From Paramecium sonneborni (taxonomy: Eukaryota > Ciliophora > Oligohymenophorea > Peniculida > Parameciidae): 64,000 nucleotides of DNA. Position 1 is the stretch's first letter. Every line of letters starts with the position of its first letter. Location: the NCBI GenBank assembly GCA_905182985.1, contig CAJJDN010000070.1, positions 139,673 to 203,672 of the forward strand, written 5' to 3'. The notes under the pieces are model-generated. The model was not told the origin of the DNA. It was given only the letters and a program-made list of their open reading frames with translations, and made no database searches. The translations under genes and the position numbers were made by a program. Positions 12,606 to 27,300 of the stretch are shown here, piece by piece.

Positions 12606-14192
12606 TCACTATTATTAAATAACTTAATTCGGATTCTACAATGTCATGATTAACTATTCCGTCATAGCTGAAATCACTTCACAATTAGCTATATTATTTA
12701 GAAATAATTCAAAATATTGAAACTAAATCCCATTTACATATTAAGTATGATTTAAATATAATTCCATATTACTAATGATATTATTGGATAAGAAAAAAGT
12801 ATCGCAACAAAAACAGCAACATATTCGAAATTTAAGTTATTCATAAAACAAAGGACGTTACAAAACATCAGGATTTCTCAAAACTTCTTCAACTTCATTT
12901 AAAATATTTAATTCATTTTCATAATTAACTTATTCAATTTGAAAATTTTATTAGTTTTGTCCAAATTAAATTTATTATATATCCCCTTGAATTTCTTAAA
13001 TTGTATTTTTGTGATATAAAATTTGATACCTTTAATAAAGTTATTATTCATTTTTATTATAAATTAATTCTATGCAATTAAGTAATATAGAAATATTTTC
13101 ATATCCTTAAATATGTTATAGAGTCTAATTTAATCCTAAATTTACAATTACGTTTGACAAAATTGAAAAAGTCTTTCTTAGAAAATATTTTTTATACCAT
13201 TCAATTTCAATGTTTAGATGTAAATCAATATTTTAAATCTGTCTTCTAGGAATAGGCTCATAATTTTATATTATTAGATATGTTTCTTCAATCTTATCTG
13301 TATAATTTTCATCAAAAAATTCTAAGATTAATCTTAATGAATTTATTTGCCTTTTAACAATTCTGTTTACAAGATCTGAAATATTTCTTTAATTCTATAT
13401 TTCATCTCTTTCTAAAATATATTGCATCAATTTTCCAAAGCTTTGAGGTATTTCAATGTTATTTTCACAATTTTAACATTATTCTTAAGAAGTTTATAAA
13501 TATTGGAAATTTCTTCCATCTTATACATATTATTGTCCTAAATTAACTGTATGAAAACAAACAGGATTCAGGACTTATTGAGATTACTGAGCCTGAAAAA
13601 AAAACTCTAATAGCTTAATATAACCTCCTTTAATTATATGGTAAGTATTATTTAAAATTTAACCATTATAAAATTCAACCATCTTTAAAAAACATGTTGG
13701 AAATTCAATTATTGTAAAAGATATTTGATTTCTAAAATTATTATTTAAAGCAAAATTTTCAAGTCTTTATAGATTTATTGCTTCTTAATTTTCATTATTT
13801 ATTCTTACATAAACTTTATATTATCTCAATTCTTGCCTAAAAAATTCTAAAGTCTAATTTGTTAAAGTTCTTCGGTTTAAGAACCTATTAATTATATGGT
13901 TTTCTGGAATATTTTCCTCATTTTCCTCAATGGTATTTGTTAAAAGCGAAAACAAAAACTTAAGAATTGATTAAAAAAAAGTTCTAACTTAATTATTTTA
14001 ATTCCTTAGACAATTACATTAAGGTTATCCTGGAATAATTTAGAGATTGTCGTTGTTTAATATAACTTGATGTAAACAAATAAATTATTAGTCAGCATTT
14101 AAGTTATTATTGACAAAATTTCTAAATAATACTAGTCTTCTAGCTGCATCTTGATTTGCTAATTGCTCGAATATTTATGGCTGCTAATTCAT
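12606..14192 (-). CDS. Unknown helical protein, 528 aa
   Basis: A single uninterrupted frame of 529 codons ends at TGA 12606. The start used is the ATG at 14192, beginning MNQQPQIFEQ. The product is helix-rich with repeated Leu/Ile/Phe spacing, a Cys-rich patch (RICCCFCC) near the C-terminus and several Gln runs. It may be an alpha-solenoid; weak resemblance to armadillo-like segments of large intracellular calcium channels came to mind, but I cannot support it. The upstream frame at 14189-14518 ends with a TGA that overlaps this ATG, so both may belong to one longer gene. Confidence 0.55.
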
Positions 14193-14518
14193 AATAAATT
14201 TTAATAAATATTATATAATTTATAGTAAATATTTTAATTTTTTTCATTCTTGTAGAGGTTGTTAATTAATTAAGCAGCTTTACATGGAGAAATTATGTTA
14301 TTAAATTCTCTCATTTCCTCTTATGTTTTAACACTCAAATTAAGGAATTAAATATAGATATTTTAGAATTAAAAAGAATTTACTTTTGCTTTTTAAGTTA
14401 CAAGATTTTTATCTAATTTATTTTAGAATAAGTTAATTTTTTTAATAGCTAAGGCCTTGTTTTCTAATAAAATAAAAATAAATTAATTTTTGTTGAGATT
14501 TAAAAAATAAATAGTCAA
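14189..14518 (-). CDS. Probable upstream exon or short gene of unknown function
   Basis: A frame of about 110 codons with protein-like composition (Lys, Asn, Leu, few Cys), for example KTQEEMREFNNIISPCKAAQ. Its TGA overlaps the proposed start codon of the following frame as ATGA. The 5' end is not clear: the frame opens just after a TGA at 14519-14521 and no convincing ATG or acceptor was found. It could be the N-terminal part of the downstream protein if one base is wrong, or if an unseen intron lies between. Confidence 0.35.
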
Positions 14519-15313
14519 TCAGAGGATTAATGATGATATTTCTACTCTATTTTTTATGAAGTTATTTATACAGCTCGAATCAAACGATAAAATTGATGTA
14601 AATTAACCTAGTCTTTATTTATAAATTTCAGTTTTTTTAAAATAAAGAGAGGAATATTTGAATTTTATCATATGTATATTAATCAATGTAAAGTATCTAC
14701 GATAAAGGTTCTTAGATCATTATATACTTATTAGATTATAAGTCATCTTCAAAAGTACAATATAATTATCTAAATAGAAAAATTTCAAAATTAAAACCTC
14801 TTAGAATAATAAATCAGATAAGTTATATTTTGAATATTTCTCCAAAACCCTTTGCTTTAGTTAATTCAACTTTTAGAAAATATCTTCAATTCAAACATCA
14901 TCATTTATCTACAAATATAAATTAAAGATAAAAGAAATGTTTTTATAACAAGATTATTTAAATTTTCTTCTAATTTTTTAACAAAAATTAATAGAAGATA
15001 AGTTCTATATAATCTTCAAATAATAAATAGTGTATAAATTTTTTATAGAAAGTTTGATAGATAATGGTGTTATTAAAATATAAAGTCTTATTGACATTAT
15101 TTTTTTCAATTATACAATCTTATATGAAATACGATAAATTTTCTGCTTTGATTAGAGGTAAGGTTAAAATTAATGATTGAATTTGTTAATTGGGATGTAA
15201 ATTATACTTGATTTATTTAGAATTGATTATGATTAAAAATCGATTAAGAAGTTTGTAAAATAAATTAATTCATTAAAATTTTTTTAACTCAAATGAATAT
15301 ATAAAATACAAAA
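14519..15313. other. Long stretch without a supportable gene
   Basis: About 800 bases, AT-rich. Short protein-like pieces occur on the minus strand around 14560-14750, but TGA codons interrupt all frames and I could not join them with plausible introns. It may hold 5' exons of the unknown gene downstream, or gene remnants. Confidence 0.35.
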
Positions 15314-17782
15314 TCAATTGCCAGCCTCGTCATCATCATCGTTTCCACTAAATAATTTAAGTTATTCATAATTTCCTTTGTACATATAAGATGAGGACTT
15401 TTAAGGAGGTTTACTTTTAAATAGACTAGAATTGATAAATGATAAAAATTACTTGATTATTTTTTCTTTGAATAATAAAATGATAACAATAACTCCTAAA
15501 AAGGCTACGACATACCACAAATATGAATTTGGTTTAGATGGTTTGATTGATGAAACTGCAGTATTTTTTATTTGTGGTTTATTAATTGTAGGTTATTGTT
15601 GATCATTGATTGGTATTTGAGTATTATTTTATGAAGTATTATTAGTTACTAAATCTGGACAAGGTGTTTCAACTGGTGAAAGATCAATACCACCTTGACA
15701 ATAATCACCTGAAACCTTTCTATAACCTTAAGTTTTCATATAAGTCTTTTAACAATTGACAGGTGGCTTTAATAAATCAGGAGTATCATCTTCTTCAAAT
15801 TTATCAGCAATAGGTACACAGGGTCCTCCTTCAATTTTTCTGTAAAATCCAAAATCGCATTCCCAATCATCTTCAATGCAAGGACAAGTTTCGATAAAAA
15901 ATTTTTTATCAATTTCTTCTTGATTGAAACATTAAGCTTCTCTTTTTCTCCTGATATATTTAATTTTTCTGCCAAATAAGCATTTTCCAGATTCAAAATT
16001 TTTAGGAATCCAAAATTCATAATCTGATTCTGGCATTGTAGGATCCCAAGCACCAGAACAGACTCTTTAATGAAGTGTTTAGAAATTCAATGCTATAACA
16101 TATCCTTTTAATGAATTTTCTTTAGATCTACTTTATCCATAAATAATGAACTTTTATTCCATATTAGATGGTTCAGTAACTATATTTTGTATTTCGAATT
16201 CTTTATCACCAATTTTGACTTCTTCCCATGAAAAACCTTGATCCCAAGAATAAATGATTTAGTTAATAGGTTTATCATCTTATCCCATAACAATAAGACC
16301 TCCTCTATCTCCTATTTCATACATATGAGAACCTTTTCTAATTTCAAACCATTCATGTCCTCCATCTCTAGTTAGATAAGTATTGACTTCATGATCCTTT
16401 TAAGTTAAATACAACCCTGTATTTCCAACACCTATACTAATTCCTGGAGCATTTTAACTAGAATAAAGAGGATTTTAATTGGCTTCAGTTCTTCCTTTCA
16501 AATGTAAAGAACAATCTCCAGAACATAAAATTTCTTATCCTTTTGAATCTATTTCTGGTGCTTTTAATGGATGCCATTAACCACCTCTATCATAAGAAAT
16601 AAACTAAAAATATAAATATATCAATATTACAGTTTTTTTATATAATTCTAAAGTAGCTGGTGTAATAGAACTTCTAGATTTTGATTTTTCAACTTCTTAA
16701 TGATCAAAAACATTTGCTACATAAACTCCCTCCATTCCTAGAATTCTTTCAAAATCACAATTTCCAGTATCAAGTGATCTAACATTATGTAATAAAGAAA
16801 GAGTGAATTTGAATCCTCTAAAATCACTTACATATACATTAGTTAATCTTTAATTTTCTTCTTTATGAGAAACAGATAAAAATATTTATCCTTCTGAAGT
16901 ATCAAGAATAGTAAAGGTATGTTAATTCAAAGGAATTGGTAATTATACAGGTTAAGGTTAGAATTTATCTAAATAAGCAGGAGCAATGAGTAATTCATAT
17001 CCAGTTTCACCATCTTCTCCTGTTGTTAATACAAAGATATAATGCGAAGTTTAAAAGAATCCTAATGCATTTTCTTACATTGTTTATATAGTAGTAAAAT
17101 AATCATCAGAATAGGAAATAACAGATTTGCCTTCTTTCATATGACAAACTATAATTCTTTAATCAGGAATAAGTTAATATTATAATAATTTATCCCATGC
17201 TGCATCTCTAACATAATTTAAAGCAGATTTCCAAGTTTCTCCTCCATCTTCAGTCACATAAATAGATTTCTTATAAAAGTCTTTACAATTGATATCATTT
17301 TTGCCACAAGGTTTATCTTTGAAAGCCATTATCCATTATGGATCCATCTTATTTAATTTAAAATCATAAAGATCTTCTGAATGTGTGAATCTTGTATAAG
17401 TTCTTCCACAATTCTTAGATTTATAACTAATACCATTTGATCCAAAAAAGAATATAACTCTTGAATCAGCTGGTGAAATATGAATACTTTCAAATTATAA
17501 TTATTTATTTTCTGGTTCCATTTTTTCCCAACTCTTAGTCTCATCTAACCATGTTGATCCATAATCTGCTGATCTCCATATTTTCCCTTTGTCTGTAAGT
17601 ATAAACAACACTTTTCTACTCTCCTAATGAGTTTATTCAATTGTTTCATCATCTTTTGTAAAAACAACAGATGATCCACACCAATAAATATTAGACACTG
17701 GAGATTCTATTTCATTAAATGATACTTTCACTTCATTCAAACCTTACACACATAATATCAACAGACCTAGAATTATTATCAT
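15314..17782 (-). CDS. VPS10/sortilin-family sorting receptor, 804 aa
   Basis: This is a type I membrane receptor for lysosomal or secretory-granule sorting. The protein starts with a signal peptide (MIIILGLLILCVQG), followed by a long beta-propeller-like region with Asp-box-type SADYGSTW motifs, then the Cys-rich 10CC region (for example CPCIEDDWECDFGFYRKIEG), a membrane helix near the C-terminus (YLWYVVAFLGVIVIILLF) and a short cytosolic tail. The tail ends in an acidic cluster (SGNDDDDEAGN), as in sorting receptors that bind GGA/AP adaptors or retromer. Introns of 27 nt at 16604-16630 and 15426-15452 give 805 codons in frame. Family knowledge from Tetrahymena links such receptors to dense-core granule formation; a trichocyst role here is inference. 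Confidence 0.92.
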
Positions 17783-17844
17783 TTCTTAAATTATAACACG
17801 TAAATTAATTAATATATACATTCATATTTCAAAGCACATCTCAT

Positions 17845-18352
17845 TCATTTTTATTTTCTGTTAATGAATAAAAATTATTCCTTAAGCTATACTATCCTAA
17901 GAAAAAAATCAGCATTATAAACTTCAGATACCACAAAAAATACATAATAACAAACATTAAATAAGTCTAGAGCCAAATCTATCACTTCTACTACAATCAA
18001 GTTATTTTTATATACTAACTTTTTTAGGAAACCTATTACTATAATTAAACCTCCTTTAATAAATTTAAATAAGATTGATGTCAGTCCTTTCACATTTGCT
18101 AATAGACTCTCTCATGATGGTTCTACTGATTAAACTAATTCTGCCAGTCTTAATAGTGATTAAGAACAATAAGGAATAACCCTACCATTAAAAAATAATT
18201 CAGAATAACTATAAATGTTAAAACGCTAAAAGCAAATTCTTGAGTATAGGCTACAATAAGAAACAGAATCATGTTAGCAATATTAAAAAAACTATCATCA
18301 TTTATAGGAGCTTTTACAAAAATTAGAACTTGCAAAATCTAATTACATCCAT
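17845..18352 (-). CDS. Small multi-pass membrane protein, 153 aa
   Basis: The ATG at 18352 is followed by a 26-nt GTA...TAG intron and strongly hydrophobic segments (for example MILFLIVAYTQEFAFSV, then a second helix, and LFNVCYYVFFVVSEVY near the C-terminus). A second, less certain 20-nt intron ending GAG is needed to reach the last part in frame (154 codons in total). About three to four membrane helices are likely. No family was recognised. It lies between the VPS10 gene and a kinase on the same strand. Confidence 0.5.
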
Positions 18353-18446
18353 GAGATGAACTAATTTACTTAATGTTTAAGGTTAGTTTTAAACAACACT
18401 GATTGATTTTTAGTTTAATTGTAATTATAAAATTATTAAATTATTG

Positions 18447-20022
<1,576 letters not shown>

Positions 20023-20799
20023 AAAATAATATTATAATTTATTTGTGTTTTATATGGTAGAAACACTTTAATCAAATAATGATTGTATGAAATACCTTAG
20101 ATTGTAAGACAGCTAATTAGGCAAGATTGATTGATAGCATTACTTATCAATTTATCAGAAAAATATTATAATATTTTACAAATATTAATTGTAATTTAAA
20201 TATCAAAAATTTTAATAAGGATGACTATGCATTCCCATATCCTTTATTAGTTCACTAAATTTAGAAATATTTGGATACCTACTTTTTCTACTTTATTTAT
20301 AAAATCATATATTTGTTTAAAAAAAATTATTATATTTAATAAAACTTGATTCATCAGAAAATCAGAGTATTTTAAATTAAAAAGTTCACTAGTCTATAAT
20401 ATATCTTTTTAATGAAATGTCATGAATATTAACATTTAGTAGATTTTATGATACACTTAATACATCTTTATTCTTTTTATCTTATTAGACTTCTACTTCT
20501 ATATTCAAAGTTTAGATCTAATTCATATACAAAAATTTTGTAATTCTCGTACAAAATAGAAAAAAAAGTAAAAAGCTCTTTGCTTAAAGTTTCTAGCATC
20601 AATATATAAGAAATCTTATTAATTTCTATGAATTAAAAACATTTTTGAAAATCTGAACATTTTCCTCAATTAAATAATTCTGATCTCTCTTCATCTTATA
20701 AAAATGATGAACACTACATATGTTCAGAATGTAATTTATTCAACTTCATCATAATATACTTGAATTTAAGGATTACATTAATTATTTTAGTAATTAATA
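20023..20799. other. Intergenic region with one doubtful minus-strand frame
   Basis: A minus-strand frame at 20420-20752 reads protein-like (Cys, Phe and Leu rich) but contains an in-frame TGA near 20660 that I could not remove with an intron. It may be a decayed gene. The rest shows nothing supportable. The 3' part should carry the promoter of the RRM gene. Confidence 0.3.
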
Positions 20800-21818
20800 A
20801 TGTCCTAAAGGAAAAAAAAAAGAGAAGCAACACCTACTAGAGTTGCTTTAGTCTGCTTAAAGACGACATAGAATAATATCTAAATCAATAATCAATCTTT
20901 ATTAAAAGTTTTCTCCAAGCATGGCTCTATTTCAAAAGTATTCCAAAATAGTGATATATAATATAATAGATTTTAATATTCGAAAGAGGATAGCTTTAAA
21001 CAAAAGTTTTTATTGAATATGATGAAGTTGATTCAGCAATTGATGCAATCAAGTAAGGATTCAAAATTATATTGTAGATCTCTAAACAACACAAAAATCT
21101 TAAATCAAATTTCGTGCAATGTTTATCATTCTAGATTAAAATAACTAAAGCTCGATACTGTTCCATATACTAAAGGTCTTGATTTTACTAACCCTCCTTC
21201 TAATTAAAATGATTAAATTGATAATAATGAAGAATAATAAGAAATAGCCACTATCAACCAATGGGATGATTTTTAATTTGAAAACAATTCAACAGATGAA
21301 GTTTCTGATGAAGAAGAACCTTAGTTTTCAGAAGAGAAAATGATAGATATTATTTCTAAACTCAATCAAATAGATGATGAAATTAATGAAACTATTGAAA
21401 CTAAAATTATTAAAGCTTTGGATAAGTTGCACTAAAATACAATGTGCATTTAAGTGTTAATTACATATGAAATACTAAATGATTTAAATTTTGTTATCAA
21501 AATATTTTGTCTCTTTGGATAAATTGTATAATTTAAATTTATATTTAGAAGTATTTAAAATAAAGCTAAATTTATATATACATCAAATATGGCTCAAATC
21601 AAGAATGTTAAAAAGCATTTTAACTCCTGAAAGATTATTTAGATATAAAGCTTTAATATAATTTTGAAAATCTTCATGGTAAATTAATCCAGCCTAATAA
21701 TATTAATAATTAAAAAATATCTGAAACTATCGATAATCAATCGGCCATCTAAGAAATTTTCTAGTCATATAAAATTATTAAACAGTAGAACAACAGTTTA
21801 ATTTAGATTAAATAATGA
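20800..21818 (+). CDS. Two-RRM RNA-binding protein (PTB-like), 312 aa
   Basis: RRM1 lies at residues about 14-90, with LLKVFSKHGSISKILIFERG and the RNP1-like KVFIEYDEVDSAIDA. An acidic linker of about 90 residues follows (EEQQEIATINQWDD, STDEVSDEEEP), then RRM2 with IKIFCLFGQIKYLKQ and AFQLLKDYLDIKLQYNFENL. The pattern resembles polypyrimidine-tract-binding proteins, which act in splicing or mRNA localisation. Introns at 20938-20969 (32 nt), 21053-21077 (25 nt) and 21526-21548 (23 nt) are all GTA...TAG and give 313 codons. The third intron repairs what first looks like a frameshift inside RRM2. Confidence 0.85.
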
Positions 21819-22337
21819 AACAAATGAGATATTCCAAATTTAGTATTTCTCTCTTTTATAGATTATAATTATTTCAAGATTAAGATTTTGTTTTTTTAAT
21901 ATTAAAAAGAAATATTTCAAGAATTTCGCTTTAAAAATAATGATTATAAACATTTTATCTTCTTAAACTATATATTTAATAAAAACAAATAAGAATTAAA
22001 ATTTTGAAATTCTAAAATTTACATATTATTTTGTATTCCAATCCTTATTCTTTTTTAGTGGTAAACTTAAACAAAATTAATCTTTTTTACATCAAAAGCA
22101 TTAGCAGTAATTAATTTCAAAAGCTAAACAGTTAATCTTTTTTATCTATCTATAAAAAATTATTCATAATTAAACTGATAAAGATAAATATTTCATTTTT
22201 TATTTAGGTTCTTTATCTATATAATTTATAAGAATTAACCAAAGAAAATATAGCATTTATTCAGTTTAAAAATAAATTTAGAATTTTATCAATTATTATT
22301 AAAGATCTTCTCTATTCTACAAGCTTTAATATTCTAA
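21819..22337. other. Gene-free stretch
   Basis: Very AT-rich with many TGA codons in all frames. I see no gene, RNA or repeat in it. Confidence 0.45.
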
Positions 22338-22868
22338 ATGGAACCAAAATTAAGTAATCAATATCTACAAGCTGGTTAGATTTGATAAAAATATTTTGAT
22401 TGAGGAGGAACAAATAGGAAGAAGGATAATTTTTAAATAAAGAAAAATAAGATCGTATATAACTGTTCTTATTATATTAGTAAATAAAGAATTTAAAAGT
22501 TGGCTTAATTCTTATTTTTTAATGATTAACAAAAAAATTATAAATTTATGTTGAAAAATTAATAATAATAATCATATATTACAAATAAAAAGACCTTTAT
22601 AAACCCAGAATTTTAAAACAAGGTGTATGCGAATAGCTAATATAGAAAATAAAAAATTATTTAAAAGAATAATATAAAGCTAAATCATTCATGTAAAAAA
22701 TTATCATTTAAAAATCCTCTCTTTGAATTAAGTGAATTAAACAAGAAGTTACTGCCAAATTTTAAAATCAAATTAAGCGAAACTGCGCGTAGTTAATCAA
22801 ATTTTCGAATATCAATTCTTAGTAAAGAAACTACAAGAGTACTAAGATTAGTTGGATAATATAATTGA
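22338..22868 (+). CDS. Unknown basic Lys/Asn-rich protein, about 166 aa
   Basis: The ATG begins MEPKLSNQYLQAG. A 30-nt intron (GTTAGA...TTGAG) skips an early TGA, and the frame then stays open to 22868, ending with a charged segment containing FELSELNKKLLPNFKIKL and TRVLRLVGQYN. The composition is typical of ciliate coding sequence. No domain was recognised, and the intron ends in GAG, so its exact border is uncertain. Confidence 0.45.
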
Positions 22869-23123
22869 TTATAGCATCATATATATTATTTAACTTTTTT
22901 CATATAATTTTTATTTGAGAAATTTTATAATAAATAAAAATTATAACAACGTATATTTATCTCCTAAATATCTAAAGGGGATAGAAATTATAAAATGATT
23001 GTTTTATTAAGTCTTGAATAAGTAATTATAAAAATTTTAAGAAGTATAAAATATAGGATATTAGATTTAAACAAATAAATAAATTTAAATAAAAATAAAA
23101 AATTAAATAAAATTGGATGTCTG

Positions 23124-23456
23124 ATGTCATCAATTCAGAAAAGCATTTTATCTAATAGAATAACGAAAAGGTACAGAGATACTCACCTAAAAGAGGAATA
23201 AGAATGGTTGGAATTACCAAATTGTTAGACTTTCAGTGATAATGATATTTAAAAAAAAAAACAAAAAATTAGGTTTAAGATTCCAGATAGATTGATCAGG
23301 AATGATATTATATAGGTGAGTCTTAATGGGATTAATAGAAGGAATATATCATTTTTTAAATAAATAAATTTTACTTCTCATTTTATTAAAATAGGTCATA
23401 GAATTTATAGTTATAAATTTATGTTTAATTTTAAAATCCCTACTATTTTCTAATGA
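23124..23456 (+). CDS. Unknown small basic protein, about 110 aa
   Basis: The frame begins MSSIQKSILSNRITKRYRD and continues with KEEQEWLELPNCQTFSDNDI and KIRFKIPDRLIRND. Unspliced, it gives 111 codons to TGA at 23454-23456. A potential 23-nt GTG...TAG intron soon after would give a different C-terminus. The first 70 residues look convincingly coding; the rest is uncertain. No family was recognised. Confidence 0.4.
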
Positions 23457-23591
23457 AAATAAAATCTAAAAGTTGAAAAATACTTGAAAATTATGTATTA
23501 GAAAGATGAAGAAAAAAATTGAGAGAAAGATTAGATGATAAAAATATTAAAAAGGTTATTTTTTAATAAAATTATATTCAAATTTGTATTA

Positions 23592-24307
23592 TCAATCTAA
23601 ATATTGGAGTAATTTAGCTTCATCCAGTGTAGTCTAACTAAAGTTATCTTATTTTTTTTAGTTTCTTGTATTTGAAAATTGAACAAAATGTTTTTATCTA
23701 ATAGTTTAATGCATTTATTCTATTAAAGCAATCTACATCTTTGTAGTTGTGATAGTAGGATAGTTAACGTTTGGGGATTTAATCTTAACAGGAGAATTGG
23801 GCTATGATTGTGTTTGAATTGGCTAAATTCTAGGGAGTAATTTAATTTAAGGATTTATAGATGAAAATCGTTAAGAGGAAAGTGTTTAATTGATATCAGA
23901 ATCTAATTTGTATTTGCGAAATAAGAAAGTGACTTACTTGAATTATTAATTATTATTGTTTTTCATTAATAATATAAATATGATTCATTGGGTGTATTTA
24001 CTTCCCATCCAGAAATAGATGCTTTTTACTTTGAAATAGGTGGTAACATCTATTTCTTAGACTATTCTATTATTCTTGGTGAACGAATAGAAAGAGATCG
24101 TTCACTTTATAATTGGATCGTTTTTGCAGAAACAGAAATGGGTAATTTAATTTTTTTAGATTATGGTATTGGTTTTTTGTATTTAACCTTTTTGATTATT
24201 TCATCAAAAAATTGTAATTGTTCTTGTATTCTTATTCTTTTGTATAAATTGGAAACATCATTCATTGGAGGTGATAAGGGATACTATGTTATAAATCTTC
24301 TGCTCAT
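23592..24307 (-). CDS. Unknown basic Ser/Pro/Gln-rich protein
   Basis: Two adjacent minus-strand frames seem to form one gene. The first (24307-23963) encodes 114 residues starting MSRRFITQYPLSPPMNDV and rich in Ser, Ile and Lys. The second (23966-23592) continues with similar composition (QTQSQPNSPVKIKSPNV). They meet as ATGA, where the TGA of the first overlaps an ATG of the second. One splice model is a 65-nt intron ending CAAG; another is an in-frame TGA followed by a clean 35-nt GTAAGT...TTAG intron. Probably a disordered protein. A long plus-strand frame over the same place is a shadow. Confidence 0.45.
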
Positions 24308-24349
24308 TATTTGAATATATTTAATAACAAAATAAAAACATCATTATTC

Positions 24350-27300
24350 TCAAATTCCAAATTATTACATAAATAGATTGAAGTTTTTTTTAAATTATTC
24401 TTCATTTTATTGTTTGATTCTAAGGTCCAAATCTTATGTTAAAATCTAGAGTTATGAAGGTTCAATTTATTAATCAGATCTCAGTAAAACTTTGCTTAAA
24501 ATTCCTACAAAAACTTATTAAAAAGTGCACATTATAGCAAATACTTATCTTGTAATTTTTTGATTTGTTTATTGTGAACATTGACCTTTTATCAAACATA
24601 GTAGTAATTCTTTCAAAATAAGTTCAATAATATTATCTATTGGTTAAACAAACGATTATAAAACACCCATCTAACTTAATTATTGTTCTTCAGATATAAA
24701 TTCAAGGATTGATATAATTATTTCCGTTGTTTAATCCAATGTAACTTTATCCTAAGGTTAATGATATGTAGAAATAGTTTAAGTTTTGTATTCTTAAGAC
24801 AATTAACTTAACAAATGTTTCTATAAGCTTTCAATAATTATCATCAATGTAGTTAATGACTGAGGATTTAATTCAAATAATTATAATTGTGATGAACTTA
24901 CTACTTATAAAACTTATACTACTTATAAACAAGTTTTATTATACATCTAAAATTAATATAGATAATTACTATGATATAATTTGAAATCTTTGATGTAATT
25001 TCTAATGCTGTTACTAATTAATCTAAATATTTTCTGTCTGCAAAAAGTAATTAACAAGTTTGAGATATATATTTACCTTTCAAAATATTATTCATAATCT
25101 TGAATATTAATCCAACTAATCTACATATTTAGGCTGAGTACTCTTATTTAACTTTATCATCTGATATAGCATTTATAAGATGTTATAGATAACTTGTTAG
25201 AATACCTTAAAATGTCCTTACTAATTCAATTTATACAATTGATGAACTATGATATTAATATCTTAAGCTCTTATTCTCAGTTATTGCTACCATTAATTTC
25301 AAACATAATTTACACATTTAAAATTGTTAAGGATTATCTATTAAAATGAATCTAGTTAATTCTGCTATTTTTATTAGATGCTATTTAATTAGCAATCTAA
25401 ATATTTTGCTTGTATCAACATGTCTAAAATAACCGAGCATTTCATAGAGATAAATTAAAATTGATTGTTGTGTTGGTTATATTGTTAAAAATTAGTTCAA
25501 TTATATTATTGATTCAATATAGTTCTCATAAGCTGTGTCAAACAATAAAATTGATAGAATTTCTGAGGCTAATGTTCGACAACTTAAAAATGTATCTTTT
25601 TATAAAGCGGTATTTTTTAAATTCAATAAAATTCCTTTGATTTGAGTTACAATATTTGATGTTTAAAATGCTTCATTATATAAATGATGTTTAAGTCTAA
25701 CAATCGTTTCTTTCATAATTACTAAGGCATACTCTATTATTTCTTTGTTTTCAATTTACAATTATAAAATTATGTATTATAATAATTGATTAGTTGCTTA
25801 TTATGGTTAACTTTGAATTGGCTTAATAAAAATATCGAAAAATGCTTTATTAGATCGTTGTCTGCTTATTGATTCATCAGATTCACTTAAGGCAAATTAA
25901 AATAGATTATCTGCTAAAGACATTGCAGACATAATAACTAAAGGGGGTAAATTAAGAGTAGAAACTTATAAAAAATTTAGTGAATCTTTAATAACAGTTT
26001 ATATCATTTAAATAATTTCTTCACTGTTTTTTTCTAAAATTTATGGATTTATTACAATATAATTAATTAAACTTAATTCAATTATGAATTTTTCTTAATC
26101 CTAAGCTGCGTTTTTAAAAGAATGATAAATCATTTTAATATGGCTTACTAGATCTATTGCTAAAATTGGAAAAAGATTTTCAAAAAATTCTTTTAGAGTA
26201 TGTTTCAACTTTTTATGGTTCTAAGGAGTGTAACCCTAGAAAAAAGAATTTTGAGAATTCAATAATAAATGAATTATAGATTTACCTATTTCAGATATTG
26301 TTTTAGAAATTGATTATTTAAATGTTACATCCAATTTAAAATCAGTTATAAATTTTACTAATTTCTTCATCAATTCTATCATTTAATACATATGTGGATC
26401 CTTAATTTTCATTTATTTTTGTAAGATTTAAATACAAAACGTTTATAAACAAAATAACCATTGTTAACTAAATGTAAAATCAAATCTAATTTATCTCAAA
26501 CCAAAACAATTATTTAATTTAGTATTTAACTCAAGAATATCACTTATTATTTCTTCATTTGCTTATTGTACTTTCTCGAAAAGAAATATGCAACCTTAAT
26601 ACATTTCTTTAGAAAACAATCTTTTTTTTATTTTTTCCGTAAATATTCTCTTCTTAGAAGAAGCCATTCTCTTAAGTGATTTTAATGCTAATAGAGCTAA
26701 AGATGAGTCAGTGGAACAGTATGAAGCAACAATCTTAAAAAGTAATTCTAATAATTGTCTATCATTAAAAAATTCAGCAAATTTATCAGGAAACTAAAAG
26801 TATATTAAATTAATTTACGCTAACATTATTTTAATCATTTGGATCAAAATCCGATTCTAATTCAAAATAACTAACATTAAAATTAAACATTAAAATATCT
26901 TTAAGCGAGGCTAACGCTGGCTTATAAAGATTTGCACTACATTATTTCAAAACTGTACAAACAGTCTACATAAAATCTAATATGTCGCTACTTTAAAACT
27001 GAAACATAATTTTTCTATATGAAACATAAGAGTCATAAGATGAATAAAGTTGTAAATTTTATAAAACATTCTAAGCTAATTTCAACCCAATTGAAAGTAG
27101 GTAGGGTTGATTCCCTTAAAAAAAAGAGTTAAAAACTAACTTGAATTTTGAGAATTGGTTGCTACTAATCATCATTATTTGCTGAATCAACAAACCCACC
27201 AAATTACAGATTGAATTTTACACATGATTTTCTTATTGCTTTTAGAGACTTATACAAAATAATGAAACCAAAGTTTCATAGACCATGCATTTTTTAGATA

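Noticed and set aside
13930..13990. Frameshift in the unknown gene at 12606-14192
   Set aside because: It came from miscounting an eight-base T run. With the correct count the frame is continuous for 529 codons.
21526..21630. Apparent frameshift inside the second RRM
   Set aside because: A 23-nt GTA...TAG intron at 21526-21548 restores RRM2 in one frame, so no frameshift is needed.
23988..24314. Long standard-code plus-strand frame of 108 codons
   Set aside because: It is the mirror of a better minus-strand frame with a plausible N-terminus (MSRRFITQYPLSPP) and ciliate codon use. The plus version has an odd hydrophobic/Gly composition.
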